A stretch of DNA of 64,000 nucleotides from a virus, in the IMG/VR virus record IMGVR_UViG_3300020437_000005, positions 18,121 to 82,120 of that record. One strand, 5' to 3'. Shown in pieces: positions 26,086-31,976 of this stretch. The notes beneath the pieces were generated by a model, which had not been told where the DNA came from, did no database searches, and worked only from the letters and a program-made list of their open reading frames with translations. Position numbers and translations under genes: made by a program. How positions within the stretch are numbered: position 1 is the first letter of the stretch; every line of letters begins with the position of its first letter.

Positions 26086-26981
26086 AGAACACTCATCTAC
26101 AACATCCAGAGGACGCCATTCTCACTGGTGATCTCTCTGTTCTCGATTGGTTCGCTGCACCAGACAGTCACATCAGCACGAAAATGGATGGTGCTCCTGC
26201 TATTGTCTGGGGCACTAATCCTGCAACTGGTAACAAGTTTGTGGGAACAAAATCTGTCTTCAACAAAGTCAAAATCAAAATCAATGAAACGCATACTGAC
26301 ATTGATCGGAATCATTCTGGGTCTGTTGCTGACATACTACACCATTGCCTTGATTACCTTCCTGATGTCGGTGGGATTATTCAAGGTGATTTTATTGGGT
26401 TTGGTGGTAGTGATACTTTTTGCCCCAATACGATTACTTACACGTTCCCTGAGGTAATTCGAGAGAACATCATCATTGCTCCTCACACATATTACACTGC
26501 TGATAAAGATCTGCGTGATGCTGTTGCTCATCCCTTAAAGTTCAGAATCACTGATACGATGTATTGTAAGATCGTGCAACCTGAGGTCAAGTTGCATCCC
26601 TACCGTGAGGATTTGTATGATATGAGTTTGTTTGCCAAGCAAATGTCCACACTATGTGAGTTTGTGGATGACAAGCAAGCAACAAAAATCAAAAAATCCA
26701 TCAACGACTGCATCCGTGATGGTTATGAGGTGGACGAGAATGAAATTGCACAAAAAAACGATTGTGACATCAATCTCATTCGATTGTGGAAGTTGGTTGC
26801 AACTATGAAGGACGATCTCTTCTGGTATATCACCGAAGACGATCTGATTGACTGTAAGATTGGTGATGAAGAGTCTATGCACGAAGGTTATGTTATCAGC
26901 AACCAATATGGTGTGTTCAAAGTTGTTGACCGACCTACATTTTCTCGTGCAAACTTCACCATTCAGAAAAGTTGGTCCTGA
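26082..26981 (+). CDS. RNA-ligase-like nucleotidyltransferase (299 aa)
   Basis: Motif I of the covalent nucleotidyltransferase (ligase/capping enzyme) superfamily is present: STKMDGAPAIVWG, with Lys34 as the likely nucleophile in KxDG. A later GGIIQGDFIGF fits motif III. EGYVIS (from residue 268) fits motif IV, and FKVVD (about 279-283) takes the place of motif V; the EGYV...FK spacing resembles T4 RNA ligase 1. The second Lys of motif V is absent, so activity is not certain. Likely role: sealing of RNA or DNA ends, for example tRNA repair. The start ATG lies within the ten-copy element; no other start is available before the conserved N-terminus. Confidence 0.7.
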   Translation: MKNTHLQHPEDAILTGDLSVLDWFAAPDSHISTKMDGAPAIVWGTNPATGNKFVGTKSVFNKVKIKINETHTDIDRNHSGSVADILHHCLDYLPDVGGIIQGDFIGFGGSDTFCPNTITYTFPEVIRENIIIAPHTYYTADKDLRDAVAHPLKFRITDTMYCKIVQPEVKLHPYREDLYDMSLFAKQMSTLCEFVDDKQATKIKKSINDCIRDGYEVDENEIAQKNDCDINLIRLWKLVATMKDDLFWYITEDDLIDCKIGDEESMHEGYVISNQYGVFKVVDRPTFSRANFTIQKSWS

Positions 26982-26982
26982 G

Positions 26983-27019
26983 AAAGTTACTCACCTTTCG
27001 ATTGTACCAGTAGTGTAAG
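26983..27019 (+). promoter_or_regulatory. Ten-copy intergenic element, copy 5
   Basis: AAAGTTACTCACCTTTCGAT followed by TAGTGT at 27011-27016; then ACGGAGG, a good ribosome-binding site, and ATG at 27034. Confidence 0.7.
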
Positions 27020-27033
27020 AACGGAGGAAACTG

Positions 27034-27366
27034 ATGCTATTTGTATCAGGAAAATCACAACACACAAAACTCACATTCAAGGTCTACGATTTCTTCCGTG
27101 AGTTGTATGATGTCAAGTCAGATGTTGAGGTGTTTCACACTGATCTGACTGATGACAATGCCTTCGGTTTTACCGAGGAGAATGGTGATGAACAATTCAT
27201 TCAGATTCACAATGATCTGAGTGAGAAAGATTTTACCATCACATTGCTGCACGAACTTGTGCATGTGATGCAGAACGAAAATGGTATCACTGATGATAAG
27301 ATACGAGAAGAAGAGGCATATATGTTTGAGGACATTCTTTACAATCAGTACCTGCAATCTGTCTGA
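27034..27366 (+). CDS. Minimal HExxH zinc metallopeptidase-like protein (110 aa)
   Basis: The segment TLLHELVHVMQNENG has the zinc-binding HExxH motif (His73, Glu74, His77), and the downstream REEEAYMFED (residues 91-100) supplies a candidate third ligand Glu as in gluzincins. The rest is a short alpha/beta domain (LTFKVYDFFRELYDV, then QFIQIHNDLSEKDF). At 110 residues it is close to the minimum for such a fold. The substrate is unknown: it may cut a host regulator or a virion protein, or may be a zinc-binding non-enzyme. A strong ribosome-binding site precedes it, and it is a single-gene unit. Confidence 0.75.
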   Translation: MLFVSGKSQHTKLTFKVYDFFRELYDVKSDVEVFHTDLTDDNAFGFTEENGDEQFIQIHNDLSEKDFTITLLHELVHVMQNENGITDDKIREEEAYMFEDILYNQYLQSV

Positions 27367-27370
27367 CCCC

Positions 27371-27407
27371 AAAGTTACTCACCTCTTGATCGTACCAGTA
27401 GTGTAAG
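27371..27407 (+). promoter_or_regulatory. Ten-copy intergenic element, copy 6
   Basis: AAAGTTACTCACCTCTTGAT followed by TAGTGT at 27399-27404, 13 bases before ATG 27418. Its flank GTGTAAGCACTCAACC is shared with copy 9. Confidence 0.75.
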
Positions 27408-27417
27408 CACTCAACCA

Positions 27418-27756
27418 ATGCAAGTTACTCAAACCAAACCCCAATTCCTGACCGAAGCACTCATCGAAGTGCTCAACAATCAGTGGAAAGTCGATGCGAT
27501 CGAATCCGGTCATTCTGTTTATACTCAACTTGAGTATGAAGTTGGTCGCAAGTACATCAAAGTTTGGTCATATCTTGTTAGTGATGGTGAGAAAATGAGA
27601 GGTCGTTCTTGCTGGATGTTCGTTGACAAGAACACTGGCGAATGTTACAAACCAGCATCATACAAAGCACCTGCTAAGTATGTCCGCTATCTGATCACTC
27701 AGTTAGCAGATAATCCTCACATTTGTGATGCCTATGGTTCGTTCTTGTATCTCTGA
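27418..27756 (+). CDS. Conserved-type cyanophage protein (112 aa)
   Basis: The segment RGRSCWMFVDKNTGECYKPA with SYKAPAKYVRY is a pattern I remember from many T4-like cyanophages. The N-terminal half has a strand pair (YTQLEYEVGRKYIKVWSYL). The function is unknown. It is the first gene of a four-gene unit headed by copy 6. Confidence 0.75.
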   Translation: MQVTQTKPQFLTEALIEVLNNQWKVDAIESGHSVYTQLEYEVGRKYIKVWSYLVSDGEKMRGRSCWMFVDKNTGECYKPASYKAPAKYVRYLITQLADNPHICDAYGSFLYL

Positions 27757-27809
27757 TTATGTTCTCTGACACCAATCGTCAACTCCGCAAACTTTCTATC
27801 TACAAACCC

Positions 27810-28019
27810 ATGCAATTCCAAGTCACACAAATTGAGTTTGATTTCACTGACGATGTGTTTCCTGATGAAGCACTGCCAGTAGAAGAACAAGAACTTATTG
27901 TTGCAGAAACTTGTAATACTATCTGGGAGGCATGTGATGAGGATGATCTCATCGAGGAGATCACATCTGCATCAGGTTGGTGCATCAAATCCGTTGATTA
28001 TGTTCACGTTCTTAACTGA
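27810..28019 (+). CDS. Small acidic cyanophage protein (69 aa)
   Basis: The frame MQFQVTQIEFDFTDDVFPDE continues to WEACDEDDLIEEITSASGWC and IKSVDY. The VTQIxFDF and SGWCIKSVDY parts match a recurring cyanophage protein by memory. An in-frame ATG at 27759, directly after the upstream stop, would add 17 residues; the later start is preferred because the homologues I remember begin there. Confidence 0.65.
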   Translation: MQFQVTQIEFDFTDDVFPDEALPVEEQELIVAETCNTIWEACDEDDLIEEITSASGWCIKSVDYVHVLN

Positions 28020-28024
28020 AACTC

Positions 28025-28192
28025 ATGATTACTTCCAAAGCACAAATGCTCCGCATTATGAAACAATGCGATGGAGCAGACACTCTCACTCGTGAACAAA
28101 AGTTTCAAGTTTTCTGCAATGTTTGCGATAACATGCTCAAATCTGGTAAAATGTCCAAAGCAACACACAAACGATTCACGGAGATCTGGTGA
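28025..28192 (+). CDS. Small protein (55 aa), unknown
   Basis: The frame MITSKAQMLRIMKQCDGADT to HKRFTEIW is helical and basic, and resembles a cyanophage small protein (LTREQ, then a KRxTEIW end). Its stop overlaps the next start (TGATG). Confidence 0.65.
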   Translation: MITSKAQMLRIMKQCDGADTLTREQKFQVFCNVCDNMLKSGKMSKATHKRFTEIW

Positions 28193-28401
28193 TGACTAAA
28201 GACGTTACAAACTCACCAAAAGATTGGGAGGATTTCTGGTACTCACCCGAGAAATATGGTTCTTGGGAGTATTACAACTCCGAGAGTGAGGGACGTGACG
28301 TTCCTGAGATTGATCCTGAAATCTTACGCTATGTCGATTATGTTTTGGGCAATTCTCCTTATCCACCATCATTTAAGAGAAACTCAAAACTCTCAGAATG
28401 A
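28192..28401 (+). CDS. Small protein (69 aa), unknown
   Basis: The frame MTKDVTNSPKDWEDFWYSPE is rich in Trp, Tyr, Glu and Pro and ends YPPSFKRNSKLSE. It is the fourth gene of the unit headed by copy 6. No domain is recognised. Confidence 0.6.
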   Translation: MTKDVTNSPKDWEDFWYSPEKYGSWEYYNSESEGRDVPEIDPEILRYVDYVLGNSPYPPSFKRNSKLSE

Positions 28402-28410
28402 CAGGTTTTC

Positions 28411-28447
28411 AAAGTTACTCACCTCTTGATTGTCCTATTAGTGTAAG
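28411..28447 (+). promoter_or_regulatory. Ten-copy intergenic element, copy 7
   Basis: AAAGTTACTCACCTCTTGAT followed by TAGTGT at 28439-28444, heading a five-gene unit. Confidence 0.75.
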
Positions 28448-28476
28448 CACCACACCAAACCAATTCTTTTCTCATC

Positions 28477-28683
28477 ATGACCAAGTTTCGTGAGTTTGCA
28501 ACAGAAGCAATGTATTTTTGTGCTTGTTTCGGTACACTCTCTCTTGTGACTTTGTTCTGCACAGTCAACATGAATACGAGTTCCTCTATCATGAATCCTG
28601 TTGATGTTGAAACTGTATCAAATCCTTCTGATACTTCACCTGCTCGTGTTGACTATCTGACCAACATTCAAGAGGGTAACTGA
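28477..28683 (+). CDS. Small single-span membrane protein (68 aa)
   Basis: After MTKFREFATEA comes a hydrophobic segment (MYFCACFGTLSLVTLFCTV, residues ~12-30) followed by a polar, Ser/Asp-rich tail. A single membrane span or an uncleaved signal is likely. Confidence 0.6.
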   Translation: MTKFREFATEAMYFCACFGTLSLVTLFCTVNMNTSSSIMNPVDVETVSNPSDTSPARVDYLTNIQEGN

Positions 28684-28860
28684 ATGAAACCCTATCCGCT
28701 TGGAATTGACAACCCCATTCTGATTAAGCAGGTGTGGGGTTCTACTGACTGGGCATTGTATTGGAGAAAAGATCACATTAAGATCGCCACATTTTCTAAT
28801 CAATTCACTGCCTACGACATGCGCCGTTCTATTCTTCGTGCTCTTGGTTACGATGCTTGA
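28684..28860 (+). CDS. Small protein (58 aa), unknown
   Basis: The frame MKPYPLGIDNPILIKQVWGS to LGYDA starts directly after the upstream stop and overlaps the next gene by eight bases. A compact domain with YWRKDHIKIATFS and MRRSILRALG. Function is unknown. Confidence 0.6.
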   Translation: MKPYPLGIDNPILIKQVWGSTDWALYWRKDHIKIATFSNQFTAYDMRRSILRALGYDA

Positions 28861-29017
28861 TCTCATTCTTGCCTACGAATCTGGTGAACTTGACAATGAC
28901 CAGATTGTTGAATTGTTCCAACAGATCTATGACAACAAAGCATACCTTTGGTTGCAAGGTCATTACGATCGCACACTTGCTCATCTAATTGACTCCGGTC
29001 TCATTCACATTGATTGA
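28853..29017 (+). CDS. DUF7417-type small protein (54 aa)
   Basis: The pattern GELDNDQIVELFQQIYDN, then LQGHYDRTLAHLIDSGL, matches a small family seen in many phages (a GELD-xx-I-xLFQ start, then LQGxYxRTAxxLIxxG), which I recall as DUF7417. It is probably a two- or three-helix protein. Function is unknown. Confidence 0.7.
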   Translation: MLDLILAYESGELDNDQIVELFQQIYDNKAYLWLQGHYDRTLAHLIDSGLIHID

Positions 29018-29026
29018 CACAAACTC

Positions 29027-29215
29027 ATGAACTACGATGTTGACGAACGCCAAACCTCCATTGATAACATGGAGGACACATTATTTGAAAAGATGAAGTT
29101 TGCCTTTATTCGTGAGAATGTGGGTGATGCTGAAGCGATCAAGAATGAGTGGGTTGTTGATGAAGACGACGAACCGGATAATTTTCTCTTTGTTCCCAAT
29201 CTTACACTAGACTGA
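29027..29215 (+). CDS. Small acidic protein (62 aa)
   Basis: The frame MNYDVDERQTSIDNMEDTLF to VPNLTLD is strongly acidic (WVVDEDDEPDNF). It is followed by a one-base overlap with the next gene. Function is unknown. Confidence 0.55.
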   Translation: MNYDVDERQTSIDNMEDTLFEKMKFAFIRENVGDAEAIKNEWVVDEDDEPDNFLFVPNLTLD

Positions 29216-29409
29216 TGACACAACTCGACTTTGATCGTTCGATGATGGAACTTAAACTGCGTAAACAGACTCTACTGGATGAGATCGCGCAGATCAATGC
29301 TTCTATAGAGTTTCTTCAAGAACAGAAGAATAACATCGTAGGTGAACAACAGGAGAGGACAGAAGAGATCTATAATGATATACTGGGAGATGAGTATTTC
29401 TCAGAATAA
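29215..29409 (+). CDS. Small coiled-coil protein (64 aa)
   Basis: MELKLRKQTLLDEIAQINAS to ILGDEYFSE forms an almost continuous coiled coil. It is the last gene of the unit headed by copy 7. Confidence 0.6.
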   Translation: MTQLDFDRSMMELKLRKQTLLDEIAQINASIEFLQEQKNNIVGEQQERTEEIYNDILGDEYFSE

Positions 29410-29472
29410 TAACATAACTCTCCGAGAGTTTCCGAGATTCGAGCGACGCGAGCGCCGATTTTTTTCATTCTC

Positions 29473-29509
29473 AAAGTTACTCACCTTCTGATTGTACCAG
29501 TTGTATGAG
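29473..29509 (+). promoter_or_regulatory. Ten-copy intergenic element, copy 8
   Basis: AAAGTTACTCACCTTCTGAT followed by TTGTAT at 29501-29506. An ATG overlaps the hexamer at 29505, but the gene start is taken as 29523. Confidence 0.65.
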
Positions 29510-29522
29510 AATCACTTCCACC

Positions 29523-29732
29523 ATGGTCCCTGTCCCTGACGACATCCGCGCCGCTGCCGTTCTTGAACAGATCAAAGATTGCAAGGTTGAAGATCCCTTT
29601 GGCAACCGATACAGCATTGTCGATGTTAAGTGCTTCAACGGTAAAGTGCGATCCATTGGTCTCAAAGGCGCTGATGGTGTTGTTATGTACGCCTCGAAGA
29701 ATGTCTTTCTTGAAATGACATCTATTGCTTAA
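29523..29732 (+). CDS. Small protein (69 aa), unknown
   Basis: The frame MVPVPDDIRAAAVLEQIKDC continues to NRYSIVDVKCFNGKVRSIGL and a strand ending FLEMTSIA. The start at 29523 is preferred over an in-frame ATG at 29505 that lies inside the repeated element. Confidence 0.6.
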   Translation: MVPVPDDIRAAAVLEQIKDCKVEDPFGNRYSIVDVKCFNGKVRSIGLKGADGVVMYASKNVFLEMTSIA

Positions 29733-29735
29733 TTC

Positions 29736-29918
29736 ATGAAACTTCGTAAAATTCACATGAAAACGATTCTGATTGTGTTAGTTGGTGTGCTGGTTTGGAC
29801 GAACAACGATGCACGCACATTCACTGCAAAAGCACTCTATCGTGCTGCTGAGTTTGTATCACCCGAACCTGAATCTCGTTCGATCGGTGAAACAATCGAT
29901 GAAATCTTCTCTCGTTAA
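29736..29918 (+). CDS. Small membrane or exported protein (60 aa)
   Basis: After MKLRKIH comes a hydrophobic stretch (MKTILIVLVGVLVW) and then a polar tail. An inner ATG at 29757 is an alternative start. It is probably a membrane anchor or signal peptide with a short periplasmic tail. Confidence 0.6.
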   Translation: MKLRKIHMKTILIVLVGVLVWTNNDARTFTAKALYRAAEFVSPEPESRSIGETIDEIFSR

Positions 29919-29926
29919 TTGACATC

Positions 29927-30127
29927 ATGCAAGAAACTAAGTTCAATCTCTATGGCGAACATATCCGTCCTAATGGTCATCAACAGTGGGACATTCTGAG
30001 TTACATTGCTGAGACAAGAGAGGATGCGATTGCTGCATGTAGGAAGAACAATCCTTACTTTCACATTATCACAATTCAGGTAGATGATACATCACCTGAA
30101 GTCGTGAGGTTGCAATCTCTGATTTGA
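29927..30127 (+). CDS. Small conserved-type protein (66 aa)
   Basis: The frame MQETKFNLYGEHIRPNGHQQ continues to IAETREDAIAACRKNNPYFH and a strand IITIQVDDTSPEV. The EDAIAxCRKxNP helix is a pattern I recall from phage small proteins. Its stop overlaps the first base of copy 9. Confidence 0.65.
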   Translation: MQETKFNLYGEHIRPNGHQQWDILSYIAETREDAIAACRKNNPYFHIITIQVDDTSPEVVRLQSLI

Positions 30128-30163
30128 AAGTTACTCACCTCCTGATCGTACCAGTAGTGTAAG
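30127..30163 (+). promoter_or_regulatory. Ten-copy intergenic element, copy 9
   Basis: AAAGTTACTCACCTCCTGAT followed by TAGTGT at 30155-30160, 12 bases before ATG 30173. Confidence 0.75.
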
Positions 30164-30172
30164 CACTCAACC

Positions 30173-30334
30173 ATGACAGACCAAACCTACTCCGAAATCC
30201 TCAAAGTTTGGAACGACGAAACTCCTGACGATTTTGCAATCTTCAGTGAACTCTACTACCAAATGTTCGGTGGAGAGTTTGACATTCCTTACATCACACA
30301 GTCTACCACTTCTGCATTTTTCCCCTACGATTGA
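30173..30334 (+). CDS. Small acidic protein (53 aa)
   Basis: The frame MTDQTYSEILKVWNDETPDD to AFFPYD is acidic and aromatic. It is the first gene of the unit headed by copy 9. Function is unknown. Confidence 0.55.
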   Translation: MTDQTYSEILKVWNDETPDDFAIFSELYYQMFGGEFDIPYITQSTTSAFFPYD

Positions 30335-30352
30335 TCAACAGGAGTTAGTTTG

Positions 30353-30526
30353 ATGACTTATTCTGAACTTTTGGTGCAACTGCTTCAACTTAATACAGAA
30401 CAGTTGAGGCAAGACGTTACAGTCTATGATTCTGACACTGATGAACACTATCCTATGAAGGAGTTTGTGTATGCAACTGATGCACAAAATGTTCTAGACA
30501 CTGACCACCCTATTCTTTCTTTCTGA
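30353..30526 (+). CDS. Small conserved-type protein (57 aa)
   Basis: The frame MTYSELLVQLLQLNTEQLRQ and DVTVYDSDTDEHYPM match a family common in phages and bacteria by memory (TY-x-EL-x-x-L-x-x-L-x-x-E-Q-L, then D-V-T-V-Y-D). GGAGT precedes the start. Function is unknown. Confidence 0.7.
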   Translation: MTYSELLVQLLQLNTEQLRQDVTVYDSDTDEHYPMKEFVYATDAQNVLDTDHPILSF

Positions 30527-30529
30527 ACC

Positions 30530-30940
30530 ATGTCTACCAACGCAAGAATCGCAATTCAACTGTCAGACAAACCCGGTTACTATGTCTCTGTTTATCATCA
30601 CTGGGATGGTTATCCGCAGTGGTTGGGTAAGACTCTCGGACAACACTTTGACTCTCGTAAGTTAGCATCCGATCTGATTGATGGTGGAGACATGTCATGC
30701 TGCTGGTCAGATACAGACTGGAACATGAAGAAACTCCCAACCAATCGTCCTCTCTATTATTCTGAGCGTGGTGAGGATTGCCCTCCTCAACTTGCAACCA
30801 CTACAGACGATTTGTTCGAGCAATGTGAGAACTGTGGTGCAGAGTATGTTTACATCTACACTCCAGATCACGGTTGGGTATCACACAGTGTCTATGATTA
30901 TACTTCTGGCAAATTTCAATCAGCAACTCTCTCTAACTAA
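30530..30940 (+). CDS. Conserved phage protein of the YxHWDGYP family (136 aa)
   Basis: The N-terminal half has TNARIAIQLSD, VSVYHHWDGYPQWLGKTL and a later LIDGGDMSC turn, a pattern found in many unrelated tailed phages (a HWDGYP turn, then GKTL and LxxxGD). A CENCGAEYVYIY segment near residues 98-110 adds a CxxC pair. The molecular function is unknown. Confidence 0.7.
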   Translation: MSTNARIAIQLSDKPGYYVSVYHHWDGYPQWLGKTLGQHFDSRKLASDLIDGGDMSCCWSDTDWNMKKLPTNRPLYYSERGEDCPPQLATTTDDLFEQCENCGAEYVYIYTPDHGWVSHSVYDYTSGKFQSATLSN

Positions 30941-30949
30941 CATTCAATC

Positions 30950-31171
30950 ATGACAACTTCCACTTTTCTCACTAACATGAACGACGAGCAACTTGACAAA
31001 CTCAAAGACAACTATGCCTACCTGATTGTGGATGGTATGGATATGGATTCTCTCATTACTTTCGCTGTCGAAACTGTTGCTCACAATTTAGAAACCTGGA
31101 CAGAGGAAGAAATCAAGGAAGAGATTCTCGATCATTATGGTGAAGAAACTCTGAATGATCTTCTATCCTAA
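30950..31171 (+). CDS. Small acidic protein (73 aa)
   Basis: The frame MTTSTFLTNMNDEQLDKLKD to LNDLLS is acidic and helical, with ETWTEEEIKEEILDHYGEE near the end. It is the last gene before a 343-base non-coding stretch. Function is unknown. Confidence 0.6.
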   Translation: MTTSTFLTNMNDEQLDKLKDNYAYLIVDGMDMDSLITFAVETVAHNLETWTEEEIKEEILDHYGEETLNDLLS

Positions 31172-31233
31172 AATCACACAAATTTAAGTATAATCACTCA
31201 CAAAAATGATTCAAAATCAATTAAAAATGGTTT

Positions 31234-31241
31234 AATAAATA
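31234..31241 (+). promoter_or_regulatory. Late promoter-like box AATAAATA
   Basis: The box lies in the non-coding stretch, 274 bases from the next gene. May be chance in A+T-rich sequence. Confidence 0.25.
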
Positions 31242-31276
31242 TACTTTCGTTTTCTATCTCTCTTGTTACTTGACAG

Positions 31277-31312
31277 TTACTCCGTGGTTGTTTGACAGTA
31301 TCTGCGGAGTAA
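31277..31312 (+). repeat. Inverted repeat TTACTCCG / CGGAGTAA
   Basis: Perfect eight-base arms (31277-31284 and 31305-31312) flank 20 bases containing one of two TTGACAGT boxes. It could be an operator or an RNA hairpin. Confidence 0.6.
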
Positions 31313-31436
31313 TTGCACTGATAAATGTACGAACTTATAGTGATCTTGGACCTCATTCTATCACCACTCCGCGAAAATGTCAAGTCCCCCGCAATCAGAA
31401 ATCCCACACAAAACACTTCGTAATATAAGGAGGACT

Positions 31437-31444
31437 CATAAATA
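31437..31444 (+). promoter_or_regulatory. Late promoter-like box CATAAATA
   Basis: The box lies 13 bases before the -35 element of the 31457 promoter, so the gene at 31515 may have both a late and an early signal. Confidence 0.35.
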
Positions 31445-31456
31445 GTCTGCGGTAGA

Positions 31457-31485
31457 TTGACAGATTCTCTCTGACGATCTATAAT
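31457..31485 (+). promoter_or_regulatory. Consensus sigma70 promoter, TTGACA-17-TATAAT
   Basis: TTGACA (31457-31462), a 17-base spacer and TATAAT (31480-31485) form a full consensus promoter, 29 bases before the start at 31515. Confidence 0.9.
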
Positions 31486-31514
31486 AACAAAGTAACACTC
31501 CCACCCTTCCAACC

Positions 31515-31688
31515 ATGCCTGCTATCTATCACCAAGCACAGAAGAGTAAGTATCGCATCACCCTGGAAATCGAAGCAATGAGTGACTTCGACCCGCATAA
31601 TATCAACTGGGATCGATTGTTTAAGTTGGAAGGTTCGGAGAATTGTGATGCTTATATAGAGGACCTGAGTACACCTGACCGTTGGTAA
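31515..31688 (+). CDS. Small conserved-type protein (57 aa)
   Basis: The frame MPAIYHQAQKSKYRITLEIE continues to MSDFDPHNINWDRLFKLEGS and an acidic end. DFDPHxIxW with ELxGSE recurs in cyanophage small proteins by memory. It is the single gene behind a perfect consensus promoter, which suggests strong early expression. Confidence 0.65.
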   Translation: MPAIYHQAQKSKYRITLEIEAMSDFDPHNINWDRLFKLEGSENCDAYIEDLSTPDRW

Positions 31689-31701
31689 TCGCAGTCGCTT
31701 T

Positions 31702-31738
31702 AAAGTTACTCACCTCTTGATCGTACCAGTGGTGTAAG
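31702..31738 (+). promoter_or_regulatory. Ten-copy intergenic element, copy 10
   Basis: AAAGTTACTCACCTCTTGAT followed by TGGTGT at 31730-31735, 25 bases before ATG 31761. Confidence 0.7.
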
Positions 31739-31760
31739 AAACCAACAGAAACAAACAAAC

Positions 31761-31934
31761 ATGCTCACCCGATCTGATCTTCTCACCGTTCGCGACTACT
31801 TCTCCGGAGATGAGTGGGACCTGATTGATGCTGCTCTCAGTGAGTATCAGGACCATTTTGACACTGATGAAGATGCAATCGTGTTCAACACATTGCAATC
31901 GAAACTCGCAGGATTGTTCCGTATTGTAGACTGA
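31761..31934 (+). CDS. Small acidic protein (57 aa)
   Basis: The frame MLTRSDLLTVRDYFSGDEWD continues to a helix NTLQSKLAGLFRIVD. It begins 25 bases after copy 10 of the element. Function is unknown. Confidence 0.6.
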   Translation: MLTRSDLLTVRDYFSGDEWDLIDAALSEYQDHFDTDEDAIVFNTLQSKLAGLFRIVD

Positions 31935-31976
31935 GAATCGGTACTCTAAGTAACACTCAACTATCACTCTCACATC

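Larger units (their letters stand above)
31172..31514 (+). other. 343-base non-coding regulatory stretch
   Basis: No + strand gene fits here. It holds an isolated TATAAT (31189-31194), two late-like boxes (31234-31241 and 31437-31444), two TTGACA boxes 22 bases apart (31270 and 31292) inside an inverted repeat, an AAGGAGG site near 31427-31433 with no start codon after it, and a perfect sigma70-type promoter at 31457. It is the longest non-coding stretch in the small-gene region and could be a regulatory hub or replication-linked site. Confidence 0.6.

Noticed and set aside
29410-29472. Terminator before element copy 8 (GC-rich stretch with seven T)
   Set aside because: The stretch contains direct repeats (CGAGCG, CCGAGA) but I could not find a clean stem directly before the T run.
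31198-31512. Minus-strand frame of 104 codons filling the non-coding stretch
   Set aside because: It needs a TTG start without a ribosome-binding site, has no recognisable domain, and its span contains a perfect + strand promoter and other + strand signals.
22870-31738. CRISPR array made of the ten repeated elements
   Set aside because: Copies are 0.4-1.6 kb apart with genes in between and sit at gene starts; no regular short spacers or cas genes are present.
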